DNA from: Panacagrimonas sp041603235 | Lineage (GTDB): Bacteria > Pseudomonadota > Gammaproteobacteria > Nevskiales > Nevskiaceae | Assembly: GCA_041603235.1 (NCBI GenBank) | Contig: JBFIES010000005.1 | Span: 186,001-250,000, forward strand | Length of the DNA stretch: 64,000 bases | Direction: 5' to 3' | Part shown: piece after piece, positions 51,557 through 60,519 of the stretch | Numbering within the stretch: the first letter of the stretch is position 1 | How the letters are laid out: each line of letters starts with the position of its first letter | The notes under the pieces: model-generated | What the model was told of the DNA's origin: nothing | The model's input: the letters and a program-made list of their open reading frames with translations, nothing else | Database searches by the model: none | Program-made: the position numbers and the translations under genes

Positions 51557-52264
51557 TTATTTTTTCTGGAACAGCAAATCAAAGACAGCGTGTCCGAGGC
51601 GGGTTCCGCGTGCCTCGAAACGGGTGATCGGCCTGCTGTCGGGGCGCTCGATGAAACTGCCGTCCTGCGCCATGTTCTGTATGGAAGCATTGGCTGAGAG
51701 CACTTCCAGCATCTGTTCGGCATAGTTGGCCCAGTCAGTTGCCAGACGCAGTTCGCCACCCGTCTTCAGGCGGGAGACGAGCAGTTGAACAAAGGCGGGC
51801 TGGATCAGCCGACGCTTGTGATGCCTTTTCTTGTGCCAGGGGTCAGGAAACTCGATCACGATCTCATCCAGTGCCGATTCCGCAACCTGATCGCGCAGGA
51901 TCTCAACGGCGTCGCGGCTCATCACGCGCACGTTTGCAAGTTCGCGCGCCTGCACATTCATCATTAGGCGTCCGACGCCGGGACGATGGACCTCAACCCC
52001 CACGTGATTGATGTGCGCACGCGCTGTCGCGCGACTGAGCAGTGCTTCGCCATTGCCAAAACCAATCTCGAAGGAGACCGGTGCAACACGACCAAAGGCC
52101 TGTGCGAAGTCCAGCGTGCCGTCCAGGTGATCCAGACTGTAGCGCGGCGACAGGCTGTCCAGCGCCTCGCGCTGGCCATCGGTCATGCGGCCCTCGCGTC
52201 GCACGAAGCTGCGGATCCTGCGCGTGCCCGCGCCACTGGATGTTTCGAGTTTGTCTTCTGCCAT
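51557..52264 (-). CDS. trmB: tRNA (guanosine(46)-N7)-methyltransferase
   Basis: A 235-residue SAM-dependent enzyme that methylates G46 in the tRNA variable loop. Hallmarks: RSFVRREGRMTDGQ, SFEIGFGNGEAL (motif I), VEVHRPGVGRLM, IEFPDPWHKKRHHKRRLIQ, and a C-terminal PITRFEARGTRLGHAVFDL (core TRFEARG). It follows thiG after 75 bases, matching the thiS-thiG-trmB order of pseudomonads. No promoter box was recognised in the short gap. Confidence 0.96.
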   Translation of the reverse strand: MAEDKLETSSGAGTRRIRSFVRREGRMTDGQREALDSLSPRYSLDHLDGTLDFAQAFGRVAPVSFEIGFGNGEALLSRATARAHINHVGVEVHRPGVGRLMMNVQARELANVRVMSRDAVEILRDQVAESALDEIVIEFPDPWHKKRHHKRRLIQPAFVQLLVSRLKTGGELRLATDWANYAEQMLEVLSANASIQNMAQDGSFIERPDSRPITRFEARGTRLGHAVFDLLFQKK

Positions 52265-52339
52265 CGTCCTTACAGGGCTTGCTCTAACGGAACACTATGC
52301 TTGGCAAGCTTGTGCAACCGCAAATGCAGGTTCGCCCAA

Positions 52340-53161
52340 TCAGCTGACAAGTCCGTCAACAGGAGACGATGCGGAGGCATAGCGACGACGCGGCATCCGT
52401 CCGGCCAGGAAGGCTTGCCGCCCAGCCAGAATGCCGTGTTTCATGGCACTGGCCATAAGCACCGGATCGCGCGCTTCGGCAATGGCCGTGTTCATCAGGA
52501 CGCCATCGCAACCCAGTTCCAGCGCAATGGCAGCATCACTGGCGGTTCCCACGCCGGCATCGACAATAATCGGAACGCGAGCGTTTTCGACGATTGTGAG
52601 AATGTTGTAGCGATTCTGGATGCCGAGTCCTGAGCCGATCGGTGCTGCAAGCGGCATCACGGCAACGCAGCCCATGTCTTCGAGACGTTTGCAGGCAATA
52701 GGGTCGTCGGTGCAGTACACCATGACCTCGAAGCCCTCCTTGACCAGCACTTCGGCGGCTTCCAGCGTCGCCGGCATGTCCGGGTACAGCGTCTTGGGGT
52801 CGCCCAAGACTTCCAGTTTGACCAGGCGATGATCATCCAGCAGTTCCCGCGCGAGCCGGCAGGTGCGCAAGGCATCTTCGGCGGTATAGCAGCCGGCGGT
52901 GTTCGGCAGAATCGTGAACTGATCGGGTGGAATGACCTCCAGCAGATTGGGTTCGCCCGGCGTCTGGCCGATGTTGGTCCGGCGAATGGCCACCGTCACG
53001 ATCTGCGCGCCGCTGCTCGTGATCGCCTCGCGGGTTTCTTCCATGGATTTGTACTTGCCGGTTCCAACCAGCAGGCGGGAGTCATAAGACTTTCCTGCAA
53101 TCAGAAGAGGGTCGCGCTGGGCGCTGTCAGCGGGTGCAGAGGGAGCAGAGGATGTGGACAC
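52340..53161 (-). CDS. thiG: Thiazole synthase ThiG
   Basis: A 273-residue TIM-barrel enzyme that forms the thiazole ring of thiamine from deoxyxylulose phosphate, dehydroglycine and ThiS thiocarboxylate. YDSRLLVGTGKYKS, TVAIRRTN, LPNTAGCYTAEDA, VLGDPKTLYPD and VPIIVDAGVGTASDAA are characteristic; the Schiff-base Lys should be in KLEVLGD. The GTG at 53161 is chosen as the last start before homology; the first 20 residues (Ser/Ala/Pro-rich) are not conserved. thiS lies 41 bases upstream. Confidence 0.95.
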   Translation of the reverse strand: MSTSSAPSAPADSAQRDPLLIAGKSYDSRLLVGTGKYKSMEETREAITSSGAQIVTVAIRRTNIGQTPGEPNLLEVIPPDQFTILPNTAGCYTAEDALRTCRLARELLDDHRLVKLEVLGDPKTLYPDMPATLEAAEVLVKEGFEVMVYCTDDPIACKRLEDMGCVAVMPLAAPIGSGLGIQNRYNILTIVENARVPIIVDAGVGTASDAAIALELGCDGVLMNTAIAEARDPVLMASAMKHGILAGRQAFLAGRMPRRRYASASSPVDGLVS

Positions 53162-53202
53162 GATATTCCTGATAAGGCGCAAATTGAAGAATCTATGCGG
53201 GT

Positions 53203-53403
53203 CTAGCCGCCACCGATTGCCTGGACAATTTCCACGCAATCCTTGGCTTGCAGGCGGGTCTGTTCATGCAGTGAGCGCGGCACGATCTGGCCGTTGAGCT
53301 CGACAGCAACGCGTTTGCCAGCGAGCTGCATCTGCTCGATCAGGCCGAGTAGGGTCGTGGTATCGGCGACGACCATAGGATCACCATTGACCTGTACCTG
53401 CAT
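53203..53403 (-). CDS. thiS: Sulfur carrier protein ThiS
   Basis: A 66-residue ubiquitin-like protein ending in QAIGGG; the terminal Gly-Gly is adenylated and converted to the thiocarboxylate that donates sulfur to ThiG. VAVELNGQIVPRS is the usual central segment. It is the first gene of thiS-thiG-trmB. No THI-box riboswitch was recognised upstream; the gap to the next gene is occupied mainly by that gene's terminator. Confidence 0.93.
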   Translation of the reverse strand: MQVQVNGDPMVVADTTTLLGLIEQMQLAGKRVAVELNGQIVPRSLHEQTRLQAKDCVEIVQAIGGG

Positions 53404-53516
53404 GAATGACTGCCACTGCCAGAAGGTCGGCTAGTTTAGTGCCAGTGGCGGGCGTGCCCAAGCTCGCAACTCAGGGCAGATCGCTTGCGCGACTCGAATT
53501 GCGGACGCGCACGCAC

Positions 53517-53548
53517 AAAAAAGCCTGGACAGCGTGAGCTGTCCAGGC
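53517..53548 (-). terminator. Strong Rho-independent terminator of the DUF7064 operon
   Basis: A perfect 11-bp stem, GCCTGGACAGC (53523-53533) with GCTGTCCAGGC (53538-53548), and a 4-base loop. The A run at 53517-53522 reads as six T on the minus strand directly after the stem. It ends the transcript of the gene at 53576-54502. Confidence 0.92.
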
Positions 53549-53575
53549 CGGTGCTTCGGCAGCGCCGCTGGCGGT

Positions 53576-54502
53576 TCAGGCCGAGCGCAGATAGTCGAGG
53601 TATTGCGTAGGCCACATGAATTCGCTCCATCCGCGGCCCGGTTTGCCATCCACGGTGCATTTCATGGCGGCTTCGTTGAGGGTGCAGCTTGGCTCGGGGT
53701 GGAACGGGAAATAGCCGAAGTATTCGCCCACCACCTTCACCTTGCGGCCTGCGGTGTCGTGCACGACCGCTTCAATGGTTTTCTGCGCGTAGTTGTCGTC
53801 CACGGTGAAATCGACCTCAATCCGTGTGACTTCCGCCATGACGCCGTCGCGGGAGATATATCCGCGCAAGGCATTCTTGCCGCGCGCCTGGATGTCCCAG
53901 AAATGAACGCAGGTGTCGTCGCTCTGCGCATGCAGCCATTTCCAGTGCTGCGGCACGCCCCAGTCGCGCACGCCCCAGGAGTGGTCGCGCGCGCAGGTGG
54001 TATCCACGGGAAACACCTTTCCGTCGATTGTCAGGCTGCCTTTGAGCCGGCCAGCCTGTTCAAGGCGGTCGGTTGCGGCCCAGTCTGGGCAGCCGTCCGG
54101 ATGCGAGCTGTAGGCGTAGGCCGGATGCAGCGCATCAAAGGTGCATTCGAAGGACATGCGTTCGCCCTTGCTGGCAATTTCGGCGTGCTGGAGCTTGAGA
54201 TCCTGCTTGAGATGAACCGAGCCGACCGCCCAGTCGTCGAAGTTCTTGTCCAGCGGGACTTTCACCCCATCCACTTTCTCAGCGACCGGCTTTTCAATGC
54301 CAGGCCCGAATGCCACCAGGGCGGATCCGGCGAGGCTGTCCTTGGTCACCCAGGTGTAGATGAAGGCACCGATGCCGTGCTCGGGCAGTGACACCACGTA
54401 GGGAATGGACTCGCGCTCCAGTGGCAGGTCGCGCAGTTTGTGTCGACCGTCATTGACAGGGTCGAGTACGGGAATAGGTCGGTTGGGTTCAAGTATGCCC
54501 AT
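53576..54502 (-). CDS. DUF7064/7065-type protein (CrtC-like beta fold)
   Basis: A 308-residue protein without a signal peptide. RDHSWGVRDWG and FGYFPFHPEP are the clearest conserved parts; the RDHSWG signature links it to DUF7064/DUF7065 proteins, with a CrtC/lipocalin-like beta fold expected. Such genes often sit with phosphotransferase-like genes in hydrocarbon or steroid degraders, but no reaction is proven. It is the last gene of a three-gene TetR-flanked operon and is followed by a strong terminator. Confidence 0.7.
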   Translation of the reverse strand: MGILEPNRPIPVLDPVNDGRHKLRDLPLERESIPYVVSLPEHGIGAFIYTWVTKDSLAGSALVAFGPGIEKPVAEKVDGVKVPLDKNFDDWAVGSVHLKQDLKLQHAEIASKGERMSFECTFDALHPAYAYSSHPDGCPDWAATDRLEQAGRLKGSLTIDGKVFPVDTTCARDHSWGVRDWGVPQHWKWLHAQSDDTCVHFWDIQARGKNALRGYISRDGVMAEVTRIEVDFTVDDNYAQKTIEAVVHDTAGRKVKVVGEYFGYFPFHPEPSCTLNEAAMKCTVDGKPGRGWSEFMWPTQYLDYLRSA

Positions 54503-54539
54503 GCTGGTTCTCCTCGATATGCGGGTTTTGATGTAGGGA

Positions 54540-55085
54540 TCAGGACACTTTTTCTGACAGAAGCTGTTCGATGGGGGGAACCGACTCAGGGTCGGTTTCC
54601 CAGCCTTGCATCAGCAGCCATGAACGGTCGCGCAGCAGTTGTTCCTTGGAGGCGTCTAACACGCCGCGGGAGACCGCGATGCGGCTTTCCGGCGTGCCGT
54701 CGCAATACGTCTGGGTGACCACCTCACCGGTGGCAGACCGTAAGGCGCGCACCATCTGATGAACCTGCTCCGGTCCGCTGCGAGCAGCTTGCAATGTTTC
54801 ACTGGCTGCCTGGGTCTGGCTTTTAAGAGCGTCAACCGCAGTCTGTGTCTTTGCGCCGCCACTGGCTTGCGCCGTGAGCTTTTCGGACAAGTCCAGCAGT
54901 CGTTCCAGCTCGTCGCAATCGAAACGAAACTGCAGCGGCAACTGTTTGGACATCAGCGTGAGCAGGCCCATGGCCAGCTGGGTCTGTTCCTGCGCGAGTT
55001 TGTTGTGTGGGTCAACGGCGGGCAGCACCACATCTGCAAGCGCCTTGATGATGCTCTTGATCTGGACTTCGGGTCGCATCTGCAT
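54540..55085 (-). CDS. Conserved hypothetical protein of the phosphotransferase operon
   Basis: A 181-residue, mostly helical cytoplasmic protein (MRPEVQIKSIIKALADVVLP; LSEKLTAQASGG). I know it only as a companion of APH-type phosphotransferase genes; no catalytic motif is visible. It starts 4 bases after the phosphotransferase stop, so the two are co-translated, and the DUF7064 gene follows after 37 bases. Confidence 0.65.
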   Translation of the reverse strand: MQMRPEVQIKSIIKALADVVLPAVDPHNKLAQEQTQLAMGLLTLMSKQLPLQFRFDCDELERLLDLSEKLTAQASGGAKTQTAVDALKSQTQAASETLQAARSGPEQVHQMVRALRSATGEVVTQTYCDGTPESRIAVSRGVLDASKEQLLRDRSWLLMQGWETDPESVPPIEQLLSEKVS

Positions 55086-55089
55086 GTCT

Positions 55090-56286
55090 TCAGACTCCTT
55101 GCTCGATCAGGTCACGCATTTCTTCCTGCAGCATCGAACCGATGCCCATGAGCCACACCACCAGAACATCCTGATGTGTCTTGCTGGCGCTGGCCACGCG
55201 GTAACCCGTTGCCAATGTCAGCGCCACCATCATGTAGTCGTTATAGATCTTGTACCAGTGCGTGATCTTCGGATCGAGATGCAGGCCAGAGGCTTTCTCG
55301 TAGGCCTCTAGAAAGTCCTGCTCTGGCATCAGGCCTGAGGTGAGAAAGGTCTTGCCATCGGCATCAAAATGACCGAAGGCGCGGCTGGTGGTCCAGGCGA
55401 TATCCTGATGACGGTCGCCGATGCGGCCCAGTTCCCAGTCCAGCCAGGCGGAAATGCGGCTGTCATGTTCGGTGAACAGGAAGTTGCCGACCCGATAGTC
55501 AGCGTGAACGACCACGGGGCGATCCATGACTGGCAGGTTATCGCGCAACCAGGCGGCGGCGAGACGCATCAGCGGGATATCTTCGTCGCTGTCCTCTTCC
55601 CACACCCGTTCCCACCAGTTGATGCCCCATTCGGCGCATTGGGTGGTGCCAGAACTGGGCACATCAAAGGCATCGAGCCCCTTGTTGCGGAAGTCAAAGG
55701 TGTGGATGCGGGCCAGATGGTCGACAAACTGGGGAGCCAGTTTCGGGCGAAGGTCTGGTGGCAGATGGGTACCCAGTCCGCTGACGCCGCTGGCTGCGGT
55801 AGAGGGCTTGGTAACGCCAGGCGCAAAACCGTAGATCAGGGCCGGGTAGGGCAGATGTGTGCCTTCCGAGTCGCACCAGTACACGGGCGGAACCGGCACC
55901 ACGCCCTGAAAGGCGCGGATCAGCTGGAACTCGCGCAGGCGGCTGGTTTCAACGATGGATTCGCTGGGCTCCATGCGCAGCACCATCGGCGTCTGTGATC
56001 GCCCCACGCCGGGTTGGTCCCAGTCCAGCGTGAACGCCATCTGCAGCTTGGAGGCCCCGCCTGACAGCCACTTGGCGTCACGGATCTCAAACGCACCGTC
56101 GTGTTCCGACTTGATCAGCGACTCAAGCCCTGACACCAGGGTGGCGAGCGGCAACGGCGAATAGGCCGGACCACTGCGCCGCTGCATCTTGCGCGTCAGG
56201 ATGCGATCGATCTCGGTCTCCATCGGAAAGCGGGCGCGCAGTTGCGCAATCCACTCGGCGGATGGCTGGGCCTTGTCTGGAATCAT
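55090..56286 (-). CDS. APH-type phosphotransferase family protein (ACAD10-like)
   Basis: A 398-residue kinase-fold protein of the aminoglycoside phosphotransferase family, in the branch related to the kinase domain of ACAD10. The catalytic loop is VVHADYRVGNFLF (Asp as base) and the metal segment is AWLDWELGRIGDRHQDIAW. Relatives are thought to phosphorylate hydroxylated acyl chains or alcohols rather than drugs. It opens the minus-strand operon; the divergent TetR gene and an inverted repeat at 56411-56437 suggest its control. Confidence 0.85.
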   Translation of the reverse strand: MIPDKAQPSAEWIAQLRARFPMETEIDRILTRKMQRRSGPAYSPLPLATLVSGLESLIKSEHDGAFEIRDAKWLSGGASKLQMAFTLDWDQPGVGRSQTPMVLRMEPSESIVETSRLREFQLIRAFQGVVPVPPVYWCDSEGTHLPYPALIYGFAPGVTKPSTAASGVSGLGTHLPPDLRPKLAPQFVDHLARIHTFDFRNKGLDAFDVPSSGTTQCAEWGINWWERVWEEDSDEDIPLMRLAAAWLRDNLPVMDRPVVVHADYRVGNFLFTEHDSRISAWLDWELGRIGDRHQDIAWTTSRAFGHFDADGKTFLTSGLMPEQDFLEAYEKASGLHLDPKITHWYKIYNDYMMVALTLATGYRVASASKTHQDVLVVWLMGIGSMLQEEMRDLIEQGV

Positions 56287-56410
56287 CTGGTCTCCTCAAA
56301 TTCTGGTGATCGAAGCCTGCCCGCGTCTGTGGCGCGGTGACAGAAGCACCCAGCATCAGCGGTGCTGTTCGATGTTGTTCCGCCGGATGAAAGCATTCCA
56401 TGTAATAGAC

Positions 56411-56437
56411 AGACTGTCAATTATATCTAGACAATCT
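56411..56437. promoter_or_regulatory. Candidate TetR operator
   Basis: AGACTGTC (56411-56418) and GACAATCT (56430-56437) form an inverted repeat with one mismatch around an AT-rich 11-base centre. It lies in the 247-base divergent gap between the phosphotransferase operon and the TetR gene, the place where a TetR protein would repress both. The AT-rich centre could contain a -10 box. The remainder of the gap shows nothing else I recognise. Confidence 0.5.
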
Positions 56438-56533
56438 GTTTGTAAGGTTCTGCTGAGTGAGCTGTTTGTCTGTGATCAGGGTATTTCTGCTGCTGGCCGT
56501 ATCATTGTCCGGTTCCAACCCGTCATTGCCGAT

Positions 56534-57175
56534 ATGCCCAGAATCAAACCCCGACCCACTCGTGCGACCCGTGCTAAGCAGGGCGGCGCGCCGAAACCTT
56601 CCATTGAGGACCGTCTGCTTGCCGCCATGGAGCGCCTGCTGGAGCAGGGCCAGCGATTTGCCGTGGTGTCGGTGGAACAGCTGAGCCAGGAAGCGGGGAT
56701 ATCGCGTGCCACCTTCTATCTGCACTTCCGCGACAAGGGTGAACTGGTTGCACGGCTCATGGCGCATGTCACCGAAGAAATCATCGACAGCACCGGGACA
56801 TGGATGAGCAATGCGGAAAATGCCGAGCGCAAGGATGTACAGCAGGCTCTGGTCGGCATGGTGCAGACCTTCAAGAAGCATCAGGCCACGCTGTCTGCTG
56901 TTATCGATACCGCGCCGCATGATGAGAGCGTGGCAGCGCTCTACCAGCAGATGGTGGACCGAATCTGCGAGCAGAGCCGTCGCTCGCTCGATGTGATCCA
57001 GCGCAAAGGGCTGAGCCGTCCAGGTGCAACCCACAATGTGGCTAATGATCTTGGGGCAATGCTGACCATGTACTGCATACGTATGGTCGGCGACCTGGAC
57101 GAGAAGGGTCTGGAGCGCCTGGCCGTTTCACTGGGTTACATCAGCGCCAGTACCGCGTTCTCCGATTCAGCCTGA
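56534..57175 (+). CDS. TetR/AcrR family transcriptional regulator
   Basis: A 213-residue repressor-type protein. The N-terminal helix-turn-helix is at about 25-70 (FAVVSVEQLSQEAGISRATF then YLHFRDKGELVARL); the C-terminal ligand domain is divergent, as usual. A basic stretch precedes the HTH (RIKPRPTRATRAKQ). The ligand may be an acyl-CoA or hydrophobic substrate, given the divergent phosphotransferase operon. The ATG at 56534 is chosen because homology starts soon after; earlier in-frame codons have no ribosome site. Confidence 0.88.
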   Translation: MPRIKPRPTRATRAKQGGAPKPSIEDRLLAAMERLLEQGQRFAVVSVEQLSQEAGISRATFYLHFRDKGELVARLMAHVTEEIIDSTGTWMSNAENAERKDVQQALVGMVQTFKKHQATLSAVIDTAPHDESVAALYQQMVDRICEQSRRSLDVIQRKGLSRPGATHNVANDLGAMLTMYCIRMVGDLDEKGLERLAVSLGYISASTAFSDSA

Positions 57176-57204
57176 GCTGACGCAGCTCAGGCGCGGTATC
57201 GGTT

Positions 57205-60200
57205 TCAGTACACGGTGGGCCGGACATCAGGCCAGGTGCTGACGCCGTCAACCGGAACTGCGATGGCGTTGTCCACGCTGCAGATATCGTCGAAGGCGTA
57301 GAACTGCTCTGCCGCCGGTGTCGAGAGCAGTAGCGGGAACAGTGCCGAGAGTTGTGAGTCAGCGCGCGCACTGTAGTCCCAGCCGAGCATGCGCCAGTAA
57401 TTGCGCTGGTCGCGCCCGGTAATGAACGAGTACGCCACCAGTGCCCATGATCGTTGTCCCTCGTCACTGGCGACCATGTCCTGTGCCTCGGCAAAAGTGA
57501 ATTGGCCGAAGCCGTAGCGCGCCTTGGCCGCATCAAACGCGGCCTCACCCTCATCCAGCTTCTGCTTAAATTCGCGTGCAGCGATGAGCATCAGAGGGAG
57601 ATAGTTCCAGCCCTCGTTGAAGCGTCCCTGATTTTCGGCATGAGCGGCAAACTGGGTGATCATGGCGCGGGTCATGGCTGAGCGCTGACCCGCGTTCCAG
57701 ACCTTATCCGCCATGTACTGCTGCACGTTGGCGGAATTGCGCGCGTCCTGAAGAATCTGGAAGCGGGTGCCATTGGTCCGATGCTCGTTGCGCTCTATGT
57801 CACAAGCCCCGGTGTTGCCGGTCTCGCGGTAGTACGCATAGGGCAGGAACGCGCGCCAGGTATTGGTCAGGTGATGTCCGTCCAGTGGTGCAAAGGTGTG
57901 GTAGCTCGCGCCGGAATTGCCCTCCAGGTGATGCCCGCGCTCGTGTACCGGTCCCGCGCCCAGCGGATTCCAGTTCCAGGTGTAGGTCACAGGCTGATTG
58001 CTGCAGCCGCCAGCGCTGCCACAGTTGGTGATCGACTGGCGGATATTGCCCTCCACGCTACCGGAAATCCCGTGGTACTCGTCCTTGCTGCACTCCCAGC
58101 CATTGGCCGTGCAGAAGCTGGTAATTTCAGCTGGCTGCACGGGAATATCGAACCCGCGATAGCCACTCAGACGCGCCATTTCGTTGTAGTAGTAGACCGA
58201 ACCGACGCGCGCTACTTCGTCGATGTTCCAGCCCAGGTCGTCGGCCATGGCTTGCACGGTGTCCGCCATCAGGTCGAGCGGTTCGGTGACGTAGTGTTCC
58301 GGCGCGGCAATCTCGGTCCAGTCATAAATGCCGGCGGCAAGTCCGGCTGTGAATGCCGCGGCAGTGGACGGGCCGTTATAGAAAGGATGCTGGCCGACAC
58401 CCTGAAAGCTCAGCGTCACGTCCTGCGCATCGCTGCTGCCACGGTCGTGGTTGATCTGGATCACCCCGCCGTAGGGCGAGCTGACCGTGATGCTCTCGCC
58501 CGGCGACAGATTAACTTCCTGACTGCGCAGGTACTTGGGCATGTCATAGCGATTGCCGGTGCGGAATTCGAAAGTGCCATTTGGAAACTGCAGATTCCAG
58601 TAGATTTCGACATCGATATCGCTGTTGGCATCGGTGCGGGTGACCGTGAAGGTCTTGCCGGGCAGCGCATAGGCGCCGGTCGGCTTGCGGCCGGTGAAGC
58701 GGGTATTGATGTGAGCGCTGTAGGCTCCCGGTGTGACCTCGGCCTGCGTGCGCCGACCGTGGAAGCCGCGGTCTGGCTGCAATGGATTGATGTCGCGAAA
58801 ACCGTAGATCAGGTGATCCGCCAGATAGCTGGGCAGAAAGGTGTTCTGATCGGTGGCGATGATATCCATCGGGAAACTGGCGTCCTGACGCAGCTCGTCG
58901 CCGATCAGGGCCAGGATGCGGTCCAGACGGAAGTCTTCTTGCGGTTCGCTGAAGACCGCAATTTGACGATCATCCAGTGTGTTGAAGCGACTGCGAAGAA
59001 ACTCGGCTGCGCGCAGGACTTCGTCTTCAAAATTGGGCACTGCCGAGGGATCCACCGAGCCATTGCTCAGCCCGGCCTGGAAGTTGTAGCTGAAATTGCC
59101 GCGATCAAGCTTGTCGAGCACTGTGGCAAGCACCGTCAGATCAGCGCCGATGGCGTCGATCATGGCATCCACATTGGCCCAGTTGGAATTTCGCTCTTCC
59201 TCGCTTCTGAAGTAATTGCCCGCGTAGGGCATGTCGGCGCCGATCAGCGCTGACAGGGCATCGGAACCGACCGTGTCATGCTCCTGCGCGCCGTGCAGAT
59301 AAAGCGCTGGCACGTTGGCACGCAGCAGGCGATCCAGCTCGCTGGCGTCGGCTTGCGCTGTCGCTGCCTGGCTGGTCTTGCCCATCACCATGAGGTCCGC
59401 GCCCACGCTGCAGCTGGCCAGCGGATCGGCATCAGAACAAATGGTGACCGTGGCTGCGGGAAGATGAGTCTCAAACCAGGTTTGCAGAGTGCCCGTGCTG
59501 TGGGTGCGGGCAAGAACGATTTTCGGCGCGCTGGAAAGCGCACCAGTGTTGCCCGGATCATCTCCAAGCAACCAGGCGACAAGCCGCTCAAACACGGCTT
59601 CAAAGCCGAGACTCTCACCGTTGTTGAACAGCACCGGCGGTGCCGAACCAAAGTAGCTGAAGCGAGCGAATGACTGCTTGTACTGGCCCGCTACAGCGTG
59701 TACCCGGCTGCTGCCGGTCTGGAGGATCGGGATCAGATCATTGCGCTTGGCCTCGTAGGCCGGGTACTGGACAAAGCTGGTGCGCCGGTCCACTGAGTAG
59801 TTGACCGGGCTGCTCCCATACAGGCCGCGCAGCAGGCTTTGTCCGCTGGCTCGGATCGCGCTGATCTGCGCGATGGCTTCTGCAATGAGATCGCTCTGTG
59901 CGTCATAGCCGCTGACCGCGAAGATGTCGCCCGTGCTGATGACGGTTTCCACCGGCGGCACAGTGGGGGTGGTCTCACAGGCATCGCCGGTGCCGTCGAG
60001 ATCGGCATCGGTCTGATCCGGATTGCTGATCGCTGGGCAATTGTCGATCTCGTCGCGGATGCCATCGCCATCGGAGTCGGTGTCGTTCTGTGTGTCGCAA
60101 GCATTGCCGATACCATCACCATCGCTGTCGGTCTGACCCGGGTTTGCGATGGCAGGGCAGTTGTCGGCTGAATCGAGCAAGCCATCACGGTCCGTGTCGA

Positions 60201-60312
60201 GCGCCGCCGGGGGTGGGGTGCCCCCGCCCGAGTTGCCACCACCGCCACCGCCGCATCCCGTTAGGCCGATGAGCGCCAAGATCATGAAGCCATTCCGCAG
60301 GCCCTGACTCAT
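57205..60312 (-). CDS. ImpA-like zinc metalloprotease lipoprotein with TSP3 repeats
   Basis: A protein of about 1035 residues. The signal peptide ends LIGLTGC followed by a Gly-rich tether, a lipoprotein anchor. Residues about 36-115 hold thrombospondin type-3 calcium repeats (DSDGDGIGNACD, DSDGDGIRDEIDNCP). The long remainder resembles Pseudomonas ImpA (M88/M60-like), with the zinc site VHERGHHLEGN (HExxH at 790-794) and downstream Glu. ImpA cleaves next to O-glycosylated residues in mucin-like proteins. Three start codons are possible (60333 TTG, 60321 ATG, 60312 ATG); the last gives the most typical signal peptide. It is convergent with the TetR gene. Confidence 0.82.
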   Translation of the reverse strand: MSQGLRNGFMILALIGLTGCGGGGGGNSGGGTPPPAALDTDRDGLLDSADNCPAIANPGQTDSDGDGIGNACDTQNDTDSDGDGIRDEIDNCPAISNPDQTDADLDGTGDACETTPTVPPVETVISTGDIFAVSGYDAQSDLIAEAIAQISAIRASGQSLLRGLYGSSPVNYSVDRRTSFVQYPAYEAKRNDLIPILQTGSSRVHAVAGQYKQSFARFSYFGSAPPVLFNNGESLGFEAVFERLVAWLLGDDPGNTGALSSAPKIVLARTHSTGTLQTWFETHLPAATVTICSDADPLASCSVGADLMVMGKTSQAATAQADASELDRLLRANVPALYLHGAQEHDTVGSDALSALIGADMPYAGNYFRSEEERNSNWANVDAMIDAIGADLTVLATVLDKLDRGNFSYNFQAGLSNGSVDPSAVPNFEDEVLRAAEFLRSRFNTLDDRQIAVFSEPQEDFRLDRILALIGDELRQDASFPMDIIATDQNTFLPSYLADHLIYGFRDINPLQPDRGFHGRRTQAEVTPGAYSAHINTRFTGRKPTGAYALPGKTFTVTRTDANSDIDVEIYWNLQFPNGTFEFRTGNRYDMPKYLRSQEVNLSPGESITVSSPYGGVIQINHDRGSSDAQDVTLSFQGVGQHPFYNGPSTAAAFTAGLAAGIYDWTEIAAPEHYVTEPLDLMADTVQAMADDLGWNIDEVARVGSVYYYNEMARLSGYRGFDIPVQPAEITSFCTANGWECSKDEYHGISGSVEGNIRQSITNCGSAGGCSNQPVTYTWNWNPLGAGPVHERGHHLEGNSGASYHTFAPLDGHHLTNTWRAFLPYAYYRETGNTGACDIERNEHRTNGTRFQILQDARNSANVQQYMADKVWNAGQRSAMTRAMITQFAAHAENQGRFNEGWNYLPLMLIAAREFKQKLDEGEAAFDAAKARYGFGQFTFAEAQDMVASDEGQRSWALVAYSFITGRDQRNYWRMLGWDYSARADSQLSALFPLLLSTPAAEQFYAFDDICSVDNAIAVPVDGVSTWPDVRPTVY

Positions 60313-60519
60313 TGTGGCCATTTCCCGATTCAAAATTTTGGAGCCCGGACCATAAGCAGAGGCGCCTGTTATGGCCAGTCATGCACTGACCAAAGGTTCG
60401 TGTTGCACGTGCCAATGGACTCGTTCTCTTGGCTCGCCTCCCGGCACGGCGCTTGCCGCTCAGCGCTGGTGGCGCGAAGCTTGGTTATCTCAACCCGCTT
60501 ACAGGTATACCCCGCAGGG

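Noticed and set aside
57781..59253. 490-codon plus-strand open frame
   Set aside because: Antisense of the ImpA-like gene; repetitive Val/Gly/Ala/Arg composition and no recognisable domain.
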